From positions 1,302,001 through 1,366,000 of the forward strand of contig NW_026646025.1 in assembly GCF_949987535.1 (NCBI RefSeq): a stretch of 64,000 bases of DNA. The letters run 5' to 3'. This document shows, piece after piece, positions 13,411-28,700 of this stretch. The notes under the pieces are model-generated. The model was given only the letters and a program-made list of their open reading frames with translations. It was not told the origin of the DNA and searched no databases. Each line of letters opens with the position of its first letter. Within the stretch, counting starts at the first letter, position 1. Both the position numbers and the translations under genes were made by a program. Source of the stretch: Balaenoptera acutorostrata (taxonomy: Eukaryota; Chordata; Mammalia; Artiodactyla; Balaenopteridae).

Positions 13411-15047
13411 TGACCCTGGTCATCACAGTTCTCCATGACCTTTGTCATCACAATGCTCTATGTCGCTTTTCATCACAATTCTCAATGACCACTTTAATCA
13501 CTATGCTCGCTGACCATTTTCATCATATTTCTCTATTGTCATTACAATACCCCATGGCCCCTTTCTTCACAATGCTCCATGATGCCTGTCATCATAATGC
13601 TCCATGGCTTTTGTTATCACAATGCTCCAGGACCAGTTACATCACAATTCTCCATCCCCTTTGTCATCATGGTGCACAATGAAACCTTTCATTAAAATGC
13701 TCCATGACACTAGTCATCACAATACTCCATGGCCTTTATCGTCACAATGCTCCCATGCACTTTTCATCACGATGTTCCATGAATACTTTCATCACATTGC
13801 TCCATGACCATTGTCATCACAATAGTCCATACCCTTGTCAACACAATGCTGCATAATCCCTGTCATCACAATTCTCCATGACTGCTGTCATCACAATAAT
13901 CCAGGACAATTTTCATCACAGTGCTCCATGATACCTTTCATCACAATTCCTAGATGATCAATGTCACACAATGCCCCATGACACTTGTCATCACAATTCA
14001 CTATGACCCTTTTCATCACAATACTCGATGAACCGTGTCATCACAGTGTTCCAGGACACATGTCATCACAATGATCCATGTCTACTTCCATCACAATGCT
14101 CCAATACCCCTGTCATCACAATGCTCCATGGCCCCTGTTATCATATTGCTCCATGATCTCTTTCATCACAATGCTCCATGACCACTGTCATCACCATGCC
14201 TCATAACGGCTCTCATCTCAATGCTCCATGGCCCCTTTCATCACAATGCTCCATGAACCCTGTCATCACAATGTACCCTGCCCTTTTCATCACAAAGCTC
14301 CGTGGGCCCTGTCATCACAATGCTCCATGCCCTTGTCATCAAAATGCTCCAGAACTCTTGTCATCATAATGCTCCATGCCAATGTCATCAAAATGCCCCA
14401 TGACACTTGTCATCACAATGCTCCATGGCCTTTGTCATCACAATGTTCCATGGCCCCTGTCATCACAGTGCTCCATGATACCTTTCATCGCAAATCTAGA
14501 TGACCACTGTCATCACAATGCCCCATGACAGATGACATCACATTTCGCCATGGTCCTTGTCATCACAATGCTCCATGAACCGTGTCATCACAAGGTTCCA
14601 GGACACTTGTCATCACAATGATCCAAGATCACATTCATCACAGTGCTCCATGAACCCTGTCATCTCAATGCTCCATAGCCTTTGTATTCACAATGCTCCA
14701 TGGCCCCTGTAATCACAGTGCTCCATGACCCTTTTCATCACAATGCTCCAAGACCGCTCTCAACACAATGCCCCATGACGCCTGACATCACAAATCTCCA
14801 TAGCCTCTCTTACCAATAAGCTCCATGATCGCTGTCAGCAGAATGTTCCATGACACTTTTCGTCACAATACTGCAAGACCACTGTCATCACAGAGTTCTC
14901 TGCCCATATCATCACAATGTTCCTTGTCACCTTTAATCACAATGCTCCATGCCCTTTCATCACAATGCTCCAGAAATCTTTTTCTTCGCAATGTTCCTTG
15001 ACTGTGTCATCACAATGCTCCATGGCCGTCATCAGCACAATGCTCCA
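13411..15047 (+). repeat. D block D1, type a, complete (1,637 bp)
   Basis: Starts at TGACCCTGG, just after a monomer ending GCTACA, and ends before GAATTC at 15048. It has about 66 monomers, each diverged from its neighbours. I read no EcoRI site (GAATTC) inside it. Private variants: CTCTATTGTC near 13531 (others CTCTAGTGTC) and TTTCTTCGC near 14980 (others TTTCATCGC). Confidence 0.92.
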
Positions 15048-18000
15048 GAATTCTTGTCATCACAAAGTTCCATGACCGTGTCATCACAATGCTCCATGGC
15101 CCTTTTCATCACAATGCTCCGGAATTCTTCTCATCACATTGTTCCATGACCGTGTCATCACAATGCTCCATGGCCCTTTTCAGCGCAATGCTCCAGTATT
15201 CCTGTCATCAAAATGTTCCATGACCATGTCATCACAATGGTCCATGGCCCTAGTAAGCACAATGCTCCAGAATTCTTGTCATCACAATGTTCCATGACCG
15301 TGTCATCACAATGTTCCATGGCCGTGTCATCACAATGCTCCATGGCCCTTGTCATCACAATGCTCCGGAATTCTTCTCATCACATTGTTCCATGACCGTG
15401 TCATCACAATGCTCCATGGCCCTTTTCAGCACAATGCTCCAGAATTCCTGTCATCAAAATGTTCCATGACCGTGTCATCACAATGCTCCAGAATTCTTGA
15501 CATCACAATGTTCCATACCGTGTCATCACAATGCTCCATGGCCATTGTCATCACAATGCTCCAGAATTATTGTCATCACAATGTTCCATGACCATGTCAT
15601 CACAATGGTCCATGGCCCTAGTCAGCACAATGCTCCAGAATTCTTGTCATCACAATGTTCCATGACAGTGTCATCACAATGTTCCATGGCCGTGTCATCA
15701 CAATGCTCCATGGCCCTTGTCATCATACTGCTCCAGAATTCTTGTCATTACTATATTCCATGAACGTGTCATCACAATGCTCTATGGCGCTTGTCATCAG
15801 AATGCTCCAGCATTCTTGTCATCACAATGTTCCATGACCGTGTCATCACAATGCTCCATCGCCTTTGTCATCAGAATGCTCCAGAATTCTTGTCATCACA
15901 ATGTTCCATGACCGTTTCATCACAATGCTCCATGGCCCTTGTCAGCACAATGCTCCAGAATTCTTGTCATCACAATGTTCCATGGCCGTGTCATCACAAT
16001 TCTCCATGAACCTTGTCATCACAATTCTCCAGGATTCTTGTCATCACAATGTTCCATGGCCGTGTCATCACAATGCTCCATGGCCCTTGTCAGCACAATG
16101 CTCCAGAATTCTTGTCATCACAATGTTCCATGGCCGTGTCATCACAATTCTCCATGAAACTTGTCATCACAATTCTCCAGAATTCTTGTCATCACAATGT
16201 TCCATGGCCGTGTCATCACAATGCTCCATGGCCCTTGTCATGACAATGCTCCAGAATTATTCTCATCACAATGTTCCATGACCGTGTCATCACAAAGCTC
16301 CATGGCCATTGTCATCACAATGCTCCAGAATTCTTGTCATCACAATGTTCCATGGCGGTGTCATCATAATGCTCCATGGACCTTGTCATCATAATGCTCC
16401 AGAATTCTTGTCATCACAATGTTCCATGGCCGTGTCATCACAATGTTCCATGGCCCTTGTCATCATAATGCTCAAGAATTCTTGTCATCACAATGTTCCA
16501 TGACCGTATCATCACAATACTCCATGGCCCTTGTCAGCACAATGCTCCAGAATTCTTCTCATCACAATGTTCCATGACCGTGTCATCACAATGCTCCATG
16601 GCCAATGTCATCACATTGCTCCAGAATTCTTGTCATCACAATGTTCCATGGCCGTGTCATCACAATGTTCCATGGCCCTTCTCATCATAATGCTCCAGAA
16701 TTCTTGTCATCACAATGATCCATGACCGTATCATCACAATGCTCCATGGCCCTTGTCAGCACAATGCTCCAGAATTCTTCTCATCACAATGTTCCATGAC
16801 CGTGTCATCACAATGCTCCATGGCCCTTGTCATCACAATGCTCCAGAATTCTTGTCATTACAATGTTCCATGACCGCGTCTTCAAAATGCTCCATGGCCC
16901 TTGTCATGACAATGCTCCAGAATTCTTCTCATCACAATGTTCCATGACCGTGTCATCACAATGCTCCAGAATTCTTGACATCACAATGTTCCATACCGTG
17001 TCATCACAATGCTCCATGGCCATTGTCATCACAATGCTCCAGAATTATTGTCATCACAATGTTCCATGTCCATGTCATCACAATGGTCCATGGCCCTAGT
17101 CAGCACAATGCTCCAGAATTCTTGTCATCACAATGTTCCATGACCGTGTCATCACAATGTTCCATGGCCGTGTCATCACAATGCTCCATGGCCCTTGTCA
17201 TCATACTGCTCCAGAATTCTTGTCATTAGTATATTCCATGAACGTGTCATCACAATGCTCTATGGCGCTTGTCATCAGAATGCTCCAGCATTCTTGTCAT
17301 CACAATGTTCCATGACCGTGTCATCACAATGCTCCATCGCCTTTGTCATCAGAATGCTCCAGAATTCTTGTCATCACAATGTTCCATGACCGTTTCATCA
17401 CAATGCTCCATGGCCCTTGTCAGCACAATGCTCCAGAATTCTTGTCATCACAATGTTCCATGGCCGTGTCATCACAATTCTCCATGAACCTTGTCATCAC
17501 AATTCTCCAGAATTCTTGTCATCACAATGTTCCATGGCCGTGTCATCACAATGCTCCATGGCCCTTGTCATCATAATGCTCCAGAATTCTTGTCATCACA
17601 ATGTTCCATGACCGTATCATCACAATGCTCCATGGCGCTTGTCAGCACAATGCTCCAGAATTCTTCTCATCACAATGTTCCATTACTGTGTCATCACAAA
17701 GCTCCATGGCCCTTGTCATCACAATGCTCCAGAATTCTTGTCATCACAATGTTCCATGGCCGTGTCATCACAATGCTTCATGGCCCTTTTCATGACAATG
17801 CTCCAGAATTCTTCTCATCACAATGTTCCATGACCGTGTCATCACAATGCTCCATGGCCATTGTCATCACAATGCTCCAGAATTCTTCTCATCACAATGT
17901 TCCATGGCCGTGTCATCACAATGCTCCATGGCCCTTGTCATCATAATGCTCCAGAATCCTTGTAATCACAATGTTCCATGGCCGTGTCATCACAATGTTC

Positions 18001-18298
18001 CATGGCCCTTGTCATCATAATGCTCCAGAATTCTTGTCATTACTATATTCCATGAACGTGTCATTACAATGCTCTATGGCGCTTGTCATCAGAATGCTCC
18101 AGAATTCTTGTCATCACAATGTTCCATGACCATGTCATCACAATGCTCCATCGCCTTTGTCATCAGAATGCTCCAGAATTCTTGTCATCACAATGTTCCA
18201 TGACCGTGTCTTCACAATGCTCCATGGCCCTTGTCAGCACAATGCTCCAGAATTCTTGTTATCACAATGTTCCATGACCGTGTCATCACAATGCTACA
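15048..18298 (+). repeat. H block H1 (3,251 bp)
   Basis: Length equals 43x74 + 49 + 3x24 - 2x26, matching three A-B-B-C tetramers (near 15287, 15655, 17133) and two missing-C sites (15491, 16969). It is paralogous to H4 at offset 10724, changing to 10872, 10798 and back to 10724. Confidence 0.88.
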
Positions 18299-19935
18299 TG
18301 ACCCTGGTCATCACAGTTCTCCATGACCTTTGTCATCACAATGCTCTATGTCGCTTTTCATCACAATTCTCAATGACCACTTTAATCACTATGCTCGCTG
18401 ACCATTTTCATCCTATTTCTCTAGTGTCATTACAATACCCCATGGCCCCTTTCTTCACAATGCTCCATGATGCCTGTCATCATAATGCTCCATGGCTTTT
18501 GTTATCACAATGCTCCAGGACCAGTTACATCACAATTCTCCATCCCCTTTGTCATCATGGTGCACAATGAAACCTTTCATTAAAATGCTCCATGACACTA
18601 GTCATCACAATACTCCATGGCCTTTATCGTCACAATGCTCCCATGCACTTTTCATCACGATGTTCCATGAATACTTTCATCACATTGCTCCATGACCATT
18701 GTCATCACAATAGTCCATACCCTTGTCAACACAATGCTGCATAATCCCTGTCATCACAATTCTCCATGACTGCTGTCATCACAATAATCCAGGACAATTT
18801 TCATCACAGTGCTCCATGATACCTTTCATCACAATTCCTAGATGATCAATGTCACACAATGCCCCATGACACTTGTCATCACAATTCACTATGACCCTTT
18901 TCATCACAATACTCGATGAACCGTGTCATCACAGTGTTCCAGGACACATGTCATCACAATGATCCATGTCTACTTCCATCACAATGCTCCAATACCCCTG
19001 TCATCACAATGCTCCATGGCCCCTGTTATCATATTGCTCCATGATCTCTTTCATCACAATGCTCCATGACCACTGTCATCACCATGCCTCATAACGGCTC
19101 TCATCTCAATGCTCCATGGCCCCTTTCATCACAATGCTCCATGAACCCTGTCATCACAATGTACCCTGCCCTTTTCATCACAAAGCTCCGTGGGCCCTGT
19201 CATCACAATGCTCCATGCCCTTGTCATCAAAATGCTCCAGAACTCTTGTCATCATAATGCTCCATGCCAATGTCATCAAAATGCCCCATGACACTTGTCA
19301 TCACAATGCTCCATGGCCTTTGTCATCACAATGTTCCATGGCCCCTGTCATCACAGTGCTCCATGATACCTTTCATCGCAAATCTAGATGACCACTGTCA
19401 TCACAATGCCCCATGACAGATGACATCACATTTCGCCATGGTCCTTGTCATCACAATGCTCCATGAACCGTGTCATCACAAGGTTCCAGGACACTTGTCA
19501 TCACAATGATCCAAGATCACATTCATCACAGTGCTCCATGAACCCTGTCATCTCAATGCTCCATAGCCTTTGTATTCACAATGCTCCATGGCCCCTGTAA
19601 TCACAGTGCTCCATGACCCTTTTCATCACAATGCTCCAAGACCGCTCTCAACACAATGCCCCATGACGCCTGACATCACAAATCTCCATAGCCTCTCTTA
19701 CCAATAAGCTCCATGATCGCTGTCAGCAGAATGTTCCATGACACTTTTCGTCACAATACTGCAAGACCACTGTCATCACAGAGTTCTCTGCCCATATCAT
19801 CACAATGTTCCTTGTCACCTTTAATCACAATGCTCCATGCCCTTTCATCACAATGCTCCAGAAATCTTTTTCATCGCAATGTTCCTTGACTGTTTCATCA
19901 CAATGCTCCATGGCCGTCATCAGCACAATGCTCCA
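18299..19935 (+). repeat. D block D2, type a, complete (1,637 bp)
   Basis: Same start and end landmarks as D1 at offset 4888, with no insertion or deletion found. Private variants include TTTCATCCTATTTC near 18405 (others CATCATATTTC) and CTGTTTCATC near 19890 (others CTGTGTCATC). Confidence 0.92.
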
Positions 19936-20798
19936 GAATTCTTGTCATCACAATGTTCCATGACCGTGTCATCACAATGCTCCATGGCCCTTTTCATCAC
20001 AATGCTCCGGAATTCTTCTCATCATATTGTTCCATGACCGTGTCATCACAATGCTCCATGGCCCTTTTCAGCGCAATGCTCCAGAATTCCTGTCATCACA
20101 ATGTTCCATGACCGTGTCATCACAATGCTCCATGGCCATTGTCATCACAATGCTCCAGAATTCTTGTCATCACAATGTTCCATGGCCGTGTCATCACAAT
20201 GTTCCATGGCCCTTGTCATCATAATGCTCAAGAATTCTTGTCATCACAATGTTCCATGACCGTATCATCACAATACTCCATGGCCCTTGTCAGCACAATG
20301 CTCCAGAATTCTTCTCATCACAATGTTCCATGACCGTGTCATCACAATGCTCCATGGCCAATGTCATCACAATGCTCCAGAATTCTTGTCATCACAATGT
20401 TCCATGGCCGTGTCATCACAATGCTCCATGGCCCTTGTCATCATAATGCTCCAGAATTCTTGTCATCACAATGTTCCATGACTGTGTCATCGCAATGCTC
20501 CATGGCCCTTGTCATGACAATGCTCCAGAATTCTTCTCATCACATTGTTCCATGACCGTGTCATCACAATGCTCTATGGCGCTTGTCATCAGAATGCTCC
20601 AGAATTCTTGTCATCACAATGTTCCATGACCATGTCATCACAATGCTCCATCGCCTTTGTCATCAGAATGCTCCAGAATTCTTGTCATCACAATGTTCCA
20701 TGACCATGTCTTCACAATGCTCCATGGCCCTTGTCAGCACAATGCTCCAGAATTCTTGTTATCACAATGTTCCATGACCGTGTCATCACAATGCTACA
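19936..20798 (+). repeat. H block H2 (863 bp, 11 trimers plus A-B)
   Basis: A regular block: exactly 11x74 + 49 with no tetramer or missing-C site. Its part at 20249-20555 matches 32031-32337 in H5 at offset 11782. Confidence 0.88.
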
Positions 20799-22435
20799 TG
20801 ACCCTGGTCATCACAGTTCTCCATGACCTTTGTCATCACAATGCTCTATGTCGCTTTTCATCACAATTCTCAATGACCACTTTAATCACTATGCTCGCTG
20901 ACCATTTTCATCATATTTCTCTAGTGTCATTACAATACCCCATGGCCCCTTTCTTCACAATGCTCCATGATGCCTGTCATCATAATGCTCCATGGCTTTT
21001 GTTATCACAATGCTCCAGGACCAGTTACATCACAATTCTCCATCCCCTTTGTCATCATGGTGCACAATGAAACCTTTCATTAAAATGCTCCATGACACTA
21101 GTCATCACAATACTCCATGGCCTTTATCGTCACAATGCTCCCATGCACTTTTCATCACGATGTTCCATGAATACTTTCATCACATTGCTCCATGACCATT
21201 GTCATCACAATAGTCCATACCCTTGTCAACACAATGCTGCATAATCCCTGTCATCACAATTCTCCATGACTGCTGTCATCACAATAATCCAGGACAATTT
21301 TCATCACAGTGCTCCATGATACCTTTCATCACAATTCCTAGATGATCAATGTCACACAATGCCCCATGACACTTGTCATCACAATTCACTATGACCCTTT
21401 TCATCACAATACTCGATGAACCGTGTCATCACAGTGTTCCAGGACACATGTCATCACAATGATCCATGTCTACTTCCATCACAATGCTCCAATACCCCTG
21501 TCATCACAATGCTCCATGGCCCCTGTTATCATATTGCTCCATGATCTCTTTCATCACAATGCTCCATGACCACTGTCATCACCATGCCTCATAACGGCTC
21601 TCATCTCAATGCTCCATGGCCCCTTTCATCACAATGCTCCATGAACCCTGTCATCACAATGTACCCTGCCCTTTTCATCACAAAGCTCCGTGGGCCCTGT
21701 CATCACAATGCTCCATGCCCTTGTCATCAAAATGCTCCAGAACTCTTGTCATCATAATGCTCCATGCCTATGTCATCAAAATGCCCCATGACACTTGTCA
21801 TCACAATGCTCCATGGCCTTTGTCATCACAATGTTCCATTGCCCCTGTCATCACAGTGCTCCATGATACCTTTCATCGCAAATCTAGATGACCACTGTCA
21901 TCACAATGCCCCATGACAGATGACATCACATTTCGCCATGGTCCTTGTCATCACAATGCTCCATGAACCGTGTCATCACAAGGTTCCAGGACACTTGTCA
22001 TCACAATGATCCAAGATCACATTCATCACAGTGCTCCATGAACCCTGTCATCTCAATGCTCCATAGCCTTTGTATTCACAATGCTCCATGGCCCCTGTAA
22101 TCACAGTGCTCCATGACCCTTTTCATCACAATGCTCCAAGACCGCTCTCAACACAATGCCCCATGACGCCTGACATCACAAATCTCCATAGCCTCTCTTA
22201 CCAATAAGCTCCATGATCGCTGTCAGCAGAATGTTCCATGACACTTTTCGTCACAATACTGCAAGACCACTGTCATCACAGAGTTCTCTGCCCATATCAT
22301 CACAATGTTCCTTGTCACCTTTAATCACAATGCTCCATGCCCTTTCATCACAATGCTCCAGAAATCTTTTTCATCGCAATGTTCCTTGACTGTGTCATCA
22401 CAATGCTCCATGGCCGTCATCAGCACAATGCTCCA
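20799..22435 (+). repeat. D block D3, type a, complete (1,637 bp)
   Basis: Begins 2500 bp after D2 and has the same length as the other type-a copies. It shares GCCTATGTC (21765) with D0 only. A private change, CCATTGCCCC, lies near 21837. Confidence 0.92.
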
Positions 22436-24134
22436 GAATTCTTGTCATCACAATGTTCCATGACCGTGTCATCACAATGCTCCATGGCCCTTTTCATCAC
22501 AATGCTCCGGAATTCTTCTCATCACATTGTTCCATGACCGTGTCATCACAATGCTCCATGGCCCTTTTCAGCGCAATGCTCCAGAATTCCTGTCATCACA
22601 ATGTTCCATGACCGTGTCATCACAATGCTCCATGGCCATTGTCATCACAATGCTCCAGAATTCTTGTCATCACAATGTTCCATGGCCGTGTCATCACAAT
22701 GTTCCATGGCCCTTGTCATCATAATGCTCAAGAATTCTTGTCATCACATTGTTCCATGGCCGTGTCATCACAATGCTCCATGGCCCTTTTCAGCGCAATG
22801 CTCCAGAATTCCTGTCATCAAAATGTTCCATGACCATGTCATCACAATGGTCCATGGCCCTAGTAAGCACAATGCTCCAGAATTCTTGTCATCACAATGT
22901 TCCATGACCGTGTCATCACAATGTTCCATGGCCGTGTCATCACAATGCTCCATGGCCCTTGTCATCACAATGCTCCGGAATTCTTCTCATCACATTGTTC
23001 CATGACCGTGTCATCACAATGCTCCATGGCCCTTTTCAGCACAATGCTCCAGAATTCCTGTCATCAAAAAGTTCCATGACCGTGTCATCACAATGCTCCA
23101 GAATTCTTGACATCACAATGTTCCATACCGTGTCATCACAATGCTCCATGGCCATTGTCATCACAATGCTCCAGAATTATTGTCATCACAATGTTCCATG
23201 ACCATGTCATCACAATGGTCCATGGCCCTAGTCAGCACAATGCTCCAGAATTCTTGTCATCACAATGTTCCATGACAGTGTCATCACAATGTTCCATGGC
23301 CGTGTCATCACAATGCTCCATGGCCCTTGTCATCATACTGCTCCAGAATTCTTGTCATTACTATATTCCATGAACGTGTCATCACAATGCTCTATGGCGC
23401 TTGTCATCAGAATGCTCCAGCATTCTTGTCATCACAATGTTCCATGACCGTGTCATCACAATTCTCCATCGCCTTTGTCATCAGAATGCTCCAGAATTCT
23501 TGTCATCACAATGTTCCATGGCCGTGTCATCACAATGCTCCATGGACCTTGTCAGCACAATGCTCCAGAATTCTTGTCATCACAATGTTCCATGGCCGTG
23601 TCATCACAATGCTCCATGGCCCTTTTCATGACAATGCTCCAGAATTCTTCTCATCACAATGTTCCATGACCGTGTCATCACAATGCTCCATGGCCATTGT
23701 CATCACAATGCTCCAGAATTCTTGTCATCACAATGTTCCATGGCCGTGTCATCACAATGCTCCATGGCCCTTGTCATCATAATGCTCCAGAATCCTTGTA
23801 ATCACAATGTTCCATGGCCGTGTCATCACAATGTTCCATGGCCCTTGTCATCATAATGCTCCAGAATTCTTGTCATTACTATATTCCATGAACGTGTCAT
23901 TACAATGCTCTATGGCGCTTGTCATCAGAATGCTCCAGAATTCTTGTCATCACAATGTTCCATGACCATGTCATCACAATGCTCCATCGCCTTTGTCATC
24001 AGAATGCTCCAGAATTCTTGTCATCACAATGTTCCATGACCGTGTCTTCACAATGCTCCATGGCCCTTGTCAGCACAATGCTCCAGAATTCTTGTTATCA
24101 CAATGTTCCATGACCGTGTCATCACAATGCTACA
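22436..24134 (+). repeat. H block H3 (1,699 bp)
   Basis: Length 22x74 + 49 + 2x24 - 26 fits two A-B-B-C tetramers (near 22897, 23265) and one missing-C site (23101). It carries a CATCAAAAAGTTCC variant near 23061 that is shared with H5 (near 31064). Confidence 0.87.
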
Positions 24135-25771
24135 TGACCCTGGTCATCACAGTTCTCCATGACCTTTGTCATCACAATGCTCTATGTCGCTTTTCATCAC
24201 AATTCTCAATGACCACTTTAATCACTATGCTCGCTGACCATTTTCATCATATTTCTCTAGTGTCATTACAATACCCCATGGCCCCTTTCTTCACAATGCT
24301 CCATGATGCCTGTCATCATAATGCTCCATGGCTTTTGTTATCACAATGCTCCAGGACCAGTTACATCACAATTCTCCATCCCCTTTGTCATCATGGTGCA
24401 CAATGAAACCTTTCATTAAAATGCTCCATGACACTAGTCATCACAATACTCCATGGCCTTTATCGTCACAATGCTCCCATGCACTTTTCATCACGATGTT
24501 CCATGAATACTTTCATCACATTGCTCCATGACCATTGTCATCACAATAGTCCATACCCTTGTCAACACAATGCTGCATAATCCCTGTCATCACAATTCTC
24601 CATGACTGCTGTCATCACAATAATCCAGGACAATTTTCATCACAGTGCTCCATGATACCTTTCATCACAATTCCTAGATGATCAATGTCACACAATGCCC
24701 CATGACACTTGTCATCACAATTCACTATGACCCTTTTCATCACAATACTCGATGAACCGTGTCATCACAGTGTTCCAGGACACATGTCATCACAATGATC
24801 CATGTCTACTTCCATCACAATGCTCCAATACCCCTGTCATCACAATGCTCCATGGCCCCTGTTATCATATTGCTCCATGATCTCTTTCATCACAATGCTC
24901 CATGACCACTGTCATCACCATGCCTCATAACGGCTCTCATCTCAATGCTCCATGGCCCCTTTCATCACAATGCTCCATGAACCCTGTCATCACAATGTAC
25001 CCTGCCCTTTTCATCACAAAGCTCCGTGGGCCCTGTCATCACAATGCTCCATGCCCTTGTCATCAAAATGCTCCAGAACTCTTGTCATCATAATGCTCCA
25101 TGCCAATGTCATCAAAATGCCCCATGACACTTGTCATCACAATGCTCCATGGCCTTTGTCATCACAATGTTCCATGGCCCCTGTCATCACAGTGCTCCAT
25201 GATACCTTTCATCGCAAATCTAGATGACCACTGTCATCACAATGCCCCATGACAGATGACATCACATTTCGCCATGGTCCTTGTCATCACAATGCTCCAT
25301 GAACCGTGTCATCACAAGGTTCCAGGACACTTGTCATCACAATGATCCAAGATCACATTCATCACAGTGCTCCATGAACCCTGTCATCTCAATGCTCCAT
25401 AGCCTTTGTATTCACAATGCTCCATGGCCCCTGTAATCACAGTGCTCCATGACCCTTTTCATCACAATGCTCCAAGACCGCTCTCAACACAATGCCCCAT
25501 GACGCCTGACATCACAAATCTCCATAGCCTCTCTTACCAATAAGCTCCATGATCGCTGTCAGCAGAATGTTCCATGACACTTTTCGTCACAATACTGCAA
25601 GACCACTGTCATCACAGAGTTCTCTGCCCATATCATCACAATGTTCCTTGTCACCTTTAATCACAATGCTCCATGCCCTTTCATCACAATGCTCCAGAAA
25701 TCTTTTTCATCGCAATGTTCCTTGACTGTGTCATCACAATGCTCCATGGCCGTCATCAGCACAATGCTCCA
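24135..25771 (+). repeat. D block D4, type a, complete (1,637 bp)
   Basis: Starts 3336 bp after D3. Together with H4 it forms a 4,888 bp unit equal in length to D1+H1. Confidence 0.92.
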
Positions 25772-28700
25772 GAATTCTTGTCATCACAATGTTCCATGAC
25801 CGTGTCATCACAATGCTCCATGGCCCTTTTCATCACAATGCTCCGGAATTCTTCTCATCACATTGTTCCATGACCGTGTCATCACAATGCTCCATGGCCC
25901 TTTTCAGCACAATGCTCCAGAATTCCTGTCATCAAAATGTTCCATGACCATGTCATCACAATGGTCCATGGCCCTAGTAAGCACAATGCTCCAGAATTCT
26001 TGTCATCACAATGTTCCATGACCGTGTCATCACAATGTTCCATGGCCGTGTCATCACAATGCTCCATGGCCCTTGTCATCACAATGCTCCGGAATTCTTC
26101 TCATCACATTGTTCCATGACCGTGTCATCACAATGCTCCATGGCCCTTTTCAGCACAATGCTCCAGAATTCCTGTCATCAAAATGTTCCATGACCGTGTC
26201 ATCACAATGCTCCAGAATTCTTGACATCACAATGTTCCATACCGTGTCATCACAATGCTCCATGGCCATTGTCATCACAATGCTCCAGAATTATTGTCAT
26301 CACAATGTTCCATGACCATGTCATCACAATGGTCCATGGCCCTAGTCAGCACAATGCTCCAGAATTCTTGTCATCACAATGTTCCATGACAGTGTCATCA
26401 CAATGTTCCATGGCCGTGTCATCACAATGCTCCATGGCCCTTGTCATCATACTGCTCCAGAATTCTTGTCATTACTATATTCCATGAACGTGTCATCACA
26501 ATGCTCTATGGCGCTTGTCATCAGAATGCTCCAGCATTCTTGTCATCACAATGTTCCATGACCGTGTCATCACAATGCTCCATCGCCTTTGTCATCAGAA
26601 TGCTCCAGAATTCTTGTCATCACAATGTTGCATGACCGTTTCATCACAATGCTCCATGGCCCTTGTCAGCACAATGCTCCAGAATTCTTGTCATCACAAT
26701 GTTCCATGGCCGTGTCATCACAATTCTCCATGAACCTTGTCATCACAATTCTCCAGAATTCTTGTCATCACAATGTTCCATGGCCGTGTCATCACAATGC
26801 TCCATGGCCCTTGTCATGACAATGCTCCAGAATTCTTCTCATCACAATGTTCCATGACCGTGTCATCACAATGCTCTATGGCGCTTGTCATCAGAATGCT
26901 CCAGAATTCTTGTCATCACAATGTTCCATGGCCGTGTCATCACAATGCTCCATGACCCTTGTCATGACAATGCTCCAGAATTCTTCTCATCACAATGTTC
27001 CATGACCGTGTCATCACAAAGCTCCATGGCCATTGTCATCACAATGCTCCAGAATTCTTGTCATCACAATGTTCCATGGCGGTGTCATCATAATGCTCCA
27101 TGGACCTTGTCATCATAATGCTCCAGAATTCTTGTCATCACAATGTTCCATGACCTTGTCATCACATTGCTCCATGGCCCTTGTCACGACAATGCTCCAG
27201 AATTCTTCTCATCACAATGTTCCATGACCGTGTCATCACAATGCTCCATGGCCATTGTCATCACAATGCTCCAGAATTCTTGTCATCACAATGTTCCATG
27301 GCCGTGTCATCACAATGTTCCATGGCCCTTGTCATCATAATGCTCAAGAATTCTTGTCATCACAATGTTCCATGACCGTATCATCACAATACTCCATGGC
27401 CCTTGTCAGCACAATGCTCCAGAATTCTTCTCATCACAATGTTCCATGACCGTGTCATCACAATGCTCCATGGCCAATGTCATCACATTGCTCCAGAATT
27501 CTTGTCATCACAATGATCCATGGCCGTGTCATCACAATGTTCCATGGCCCTTCTCATCATAATGCTCCAGAATTCTTGTCATCACAATGTTCCATGACCG
27601 TATCATCACAATGCTCCATGGCCCTTGTCAGCACAATGCTCCAGAATTCTTCTCATCACAATGTTCCATGACCGTGTCATCACAATGCTCCATGGCCCTT
27701 GTCATCACAATGCTCCAGAATTCTTGTCATTACAATGTTCCATGACCGCGTCTTCAAAATGCTCCATGGCCCTTGTCATGACAATGCTCCAGAATTCTTC
27801 TCATCACAATGTTCCATGACCGTGTCATCACAATGCTCCAGAATTATTGACATCACAATGTTCCATACCGTGTCATCACAATGCTCCATGGCCATTGTCA
27901 TCACAATGCTCCAGAATTATTGTCATCACAATGTTCCATGTCGATGTCATCACAATGGTCCATGGCCCTAGTCAGCACAATGCTCCAGAATTCTTGTCAT
28001 CACAATGTTCCATGACCGTGTCATCACAATGTTCCATGGCCGTGTCATCACAATGCTCCATGGCCCTTGTCATCATACTGCTCCAGAATTCTTGTCATTA
28101 GTATATTCCATGAACGTGTCATCACAATGCTCCATCGCCTTTGTCATCAGAATGCTCCAGAATTCTTGTCATCACAATGTTCCATGACCGTGTCATCACA
28201 ATGCTCCATGGCCCTTGTCAGCACAATGCTCCAGAATTCTTGTCATCACAATGTTCCATGGCCGTGTCATCACAATTCTCCATGAACCTTGTCATCACAA
28301 TTCTCCAGAATTCTTGTCATCACAATGTTCCATGGCCGTGTCATCACAATGCTCCATGGCCCTTGTCATCATAATGCTCCAGAATTCTTGTCATCACAAT
28401 GTTCCATGACCGTATCATCACAATGCTCCATGGCGCTTGTCAGCACAATGCTCCAGAATTCTTCTCATCACAATGTTCCATTACTGTGTCATCACAAAGC
28501 TCCATGGCCCTTGTCATCACAATGCTCCAGAATTCTTGTCATCACAATGTTCCATGGCCGTGTCATCACAATGCTTCATGGCCCTTTTCATGACAATGCT
28601 CCAGAATTCTTCTCATCACAATGTTCCATGACCGTGTCATCACAATGCTCCATGGCCATTGTCATCACAATGCTCCAGAATTCTTCTCATCACAATGTTC

